From Halobacteriales archaeon QS_5_68_33 (GTDB taxonomy: Archaea; Halobacteriota; Halobacteria; Halobacteriales; Haloarculaceae), in the NCBI GenBank assembly GCA_003023785.1, contig PXRS01000034.1:1-57658 (forward strand): 57,658 nt of DNA, given 5' to 3'. The position numbers and the translations under genes were made by a program. Below are positions 56,708 through 57,658 of this stretch, in pieces (position 1 is the stretch's first letter; the number at the start of each line of letters is the position of its first letter). Under the pieces are notes generated by a model. The model made no database searches and was not told where the DNA came from. It worked only from the letters and a program-made list of their open reading frames with translations.

Positions 56708-57601
56708 GTGACCGACGACGACCCGGAGGCCGAGGCGGTCGCGGAACGGGACGCCGGGGAGCGGGACGCCCAGGACCAGGACATCGGGGAGCGGGACACC
56801 GAGGAACTCGATGCCGAGGAGCGGGACGTCGCCGGCGACTCGGTTCCAGAAGCGGCCGTGGACGCCTTCCTCGAACTCGAGGCGGAACTCGCCGACACCG
56901 AAGCGGAGACGGGCACGGGACTGCCCGAGGAGCGCCCGAGCGGACTCGTGGTGGGTGCCGAGACGGTGCCGACCGGGTCGGTTTCGGACGCGTACCCCCT
57001 GACGGTGACGTCGGAGCGGGCGCTCGAACTCCGGGTGATGCTCCGGGACGGCGGGCGAACGACGGTCTACCTCGACTGGCCGGGCGAGGAGGGGGTCGAG
57101 CCCGACTCGCCGCTCGGCCGGCTCCTGGCCGCGCTGGACGTGCCGGCCGACGCGTTCGCCGACCTGTACGGGGAGACCCTGTTGCTCGAACGGGAGGGGG
57201 AACACTACACCGTGCTCCTGCCGCCGGAGCCACCGCGCGGGTCGGGCCGCTGGGAACTCGGGGTCGTCGGCGGGCTGGCGTTCAACGCGACCGTCCTCGG
57301 CCTGTTCGGGCTCGCGGCGGCGGGACTGCCGATCGGCGGGGTCCTGTCGGCCCTGACCGTGCCGTTCCTGCTCGTCAACCTGCTCCTGCTCCCGTGGGCG
57401 ACCTACAGGGACGCGCGCTACCTCAGGACCCACAGCGACTGGGACCAAGGGCCGCCGTTCTGGGGCACGCTGTCGATGATCCCGGTCGTGAACGTCGGCG
57501 TCAGCGCGCTCTACCTGTGGAGCCGCTCGCGGGCCCGGTTCCTCGGGACGGAACCGTCGCTCGGGACCAAGTTCCTGCGGGCCGTTCGGGGGCTGCTCTG
57601 A
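56708..57601 (+). CDS. Membrane protein with acidic repeat N-terminus (third gene of lemA cluster)
   Basis: A 297-aa protein starting at a GTG. The first 45 residues are a repetitive acidic stretch (ERDAGERDAQ, GERDTEELDAEERD). A beta-rich soluble domain follows (about 80-175; SERALELRVMLRDGGRTTVYLDW, ETLLLEREGEHYTVLLPPEP). Then come three or four membrane segments (LGVVGGLAFNATVLGLFGLAA, ALTVPFLLVNLLLLPWATY and GTLSMIPVVNVGVSALYLW). The family is unknown to me. It follows the GIDE gene by 100 bases on the same strand, suggesting a lemA-linked operon. Confidence 0.72.
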   Translation: MTDDDPEAEAVAERDAGERDAQDQDIGERDTEELDAEERDVAGDSVPEAAVDAFLELEAELADTEAETGTGLPEERPSGLVVGAETVPTGSVSDAYPLTVTSERALELRVMLRDGGRTTVYLDWPGEEGVEPDSPLGRLLAALDVPADAFADLYGETLLLEREGEHYTVLLPPEPPRGSGRWELGVVGGLAFNATVLGLFGLAAAGLPIGGVLSALTVPFLLVNLLLLPWATYRDARYLRTHSDWDQGPPFWGTLSMIPVVNVGVSALYLWSRSRARFLGTEPSLGTKFLRAVRGLL

Positions 57602-57658
57602 GAGGGGGTCGTGCCGACCTGCCGGCGACCGACCGCCGGTCCCCGTCGCGGGCCGTCC

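Overview
The window comes from a haloarchaeon (class Halobacteria, Euryarchaeota). The proteins are strongly acidic (Asp/Glu-rich), the DNA is GC-rich by eye, and promoters carry archaeal TATA boxes about 25-30 nt before many start codons. The gene content is archaeal or haloarchaeal: an RPA/RPA-associated operon, topoisomerase VI next to gyrase, a 20S proteasome beta subunit, archaeal type IV pilus genes, Dph2, an ATP-dependent DNA ligase, UPF0212, and Bat-type HTH regulators. I cannot name the genus.

Layout. 1-5.5 kb: the 3' end of hflX, a protein with an internally duplicated domain, the rpa-rpap-phosphoesterase operon, and arfC (riboflavin/archaeal flavin pathway). 5.6-9.4 kb: a small conserved protein, thioredoxin reductase, a DUF357 protein, and a sodium:solute symporter with a 39-aa membrane partner. 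9.5-17.8 kb: pilB-pilC, a Bat-like regulator, a winged-helix protein, ligA and a metallo-hydrolase. 17.9-28.1 kb: top6A-top6B (top6B split by a 568-aa intein) divergent from gyrB-gyrA. 28.1-41.9 kb: a RecA-fold protein, a VOC dioxygenase, arginase, a sugar epimerase, a regulator, an NDH-2-like flavoprotein, cdd-udp pyrimidine salvage, a phosphohexomutase, a coiled-coil membrane protein, psmB, UPF0212, a coiled-coil protein and a lactonase-like hydrolase. 42.1-45.9 kb: an accessory segment with two unrelated TnpB-type elements. One of them interrupts a membrane protein whose frame is exactly restored when the element is removed. 46-57.6 kb: dph2, a three-gene two-component cluster, a METTL5-like methylase, an MFS transporter, a zinc-ribbon membrane protein, and a lemA-GIDE-membrane protein cluster with a one-base frameshift.

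The most striking unexplained structure is a family of roughly 80-bp near-palindromes, at least a dozen full, truncated or variant copies, ending in TGATAC(G/T)GTCGG. In most copies the TGA of at least one end is the stop codon of a neighbouring gene. In two convergent pairs one element bridges both genes and supplies or overlaps both stops. A second family shares the same ends but has a different body. Some copies extend reading frames and rewrite C-termini, and one has coordinated changes in both arms. Separately, three conserved enzymes (TrxB, LigA, VOC dioxygenase) carry in-frame peptide insertions encoded by perfect short palindromes.

No tRNA, rRNA or CRISPR array was seen.
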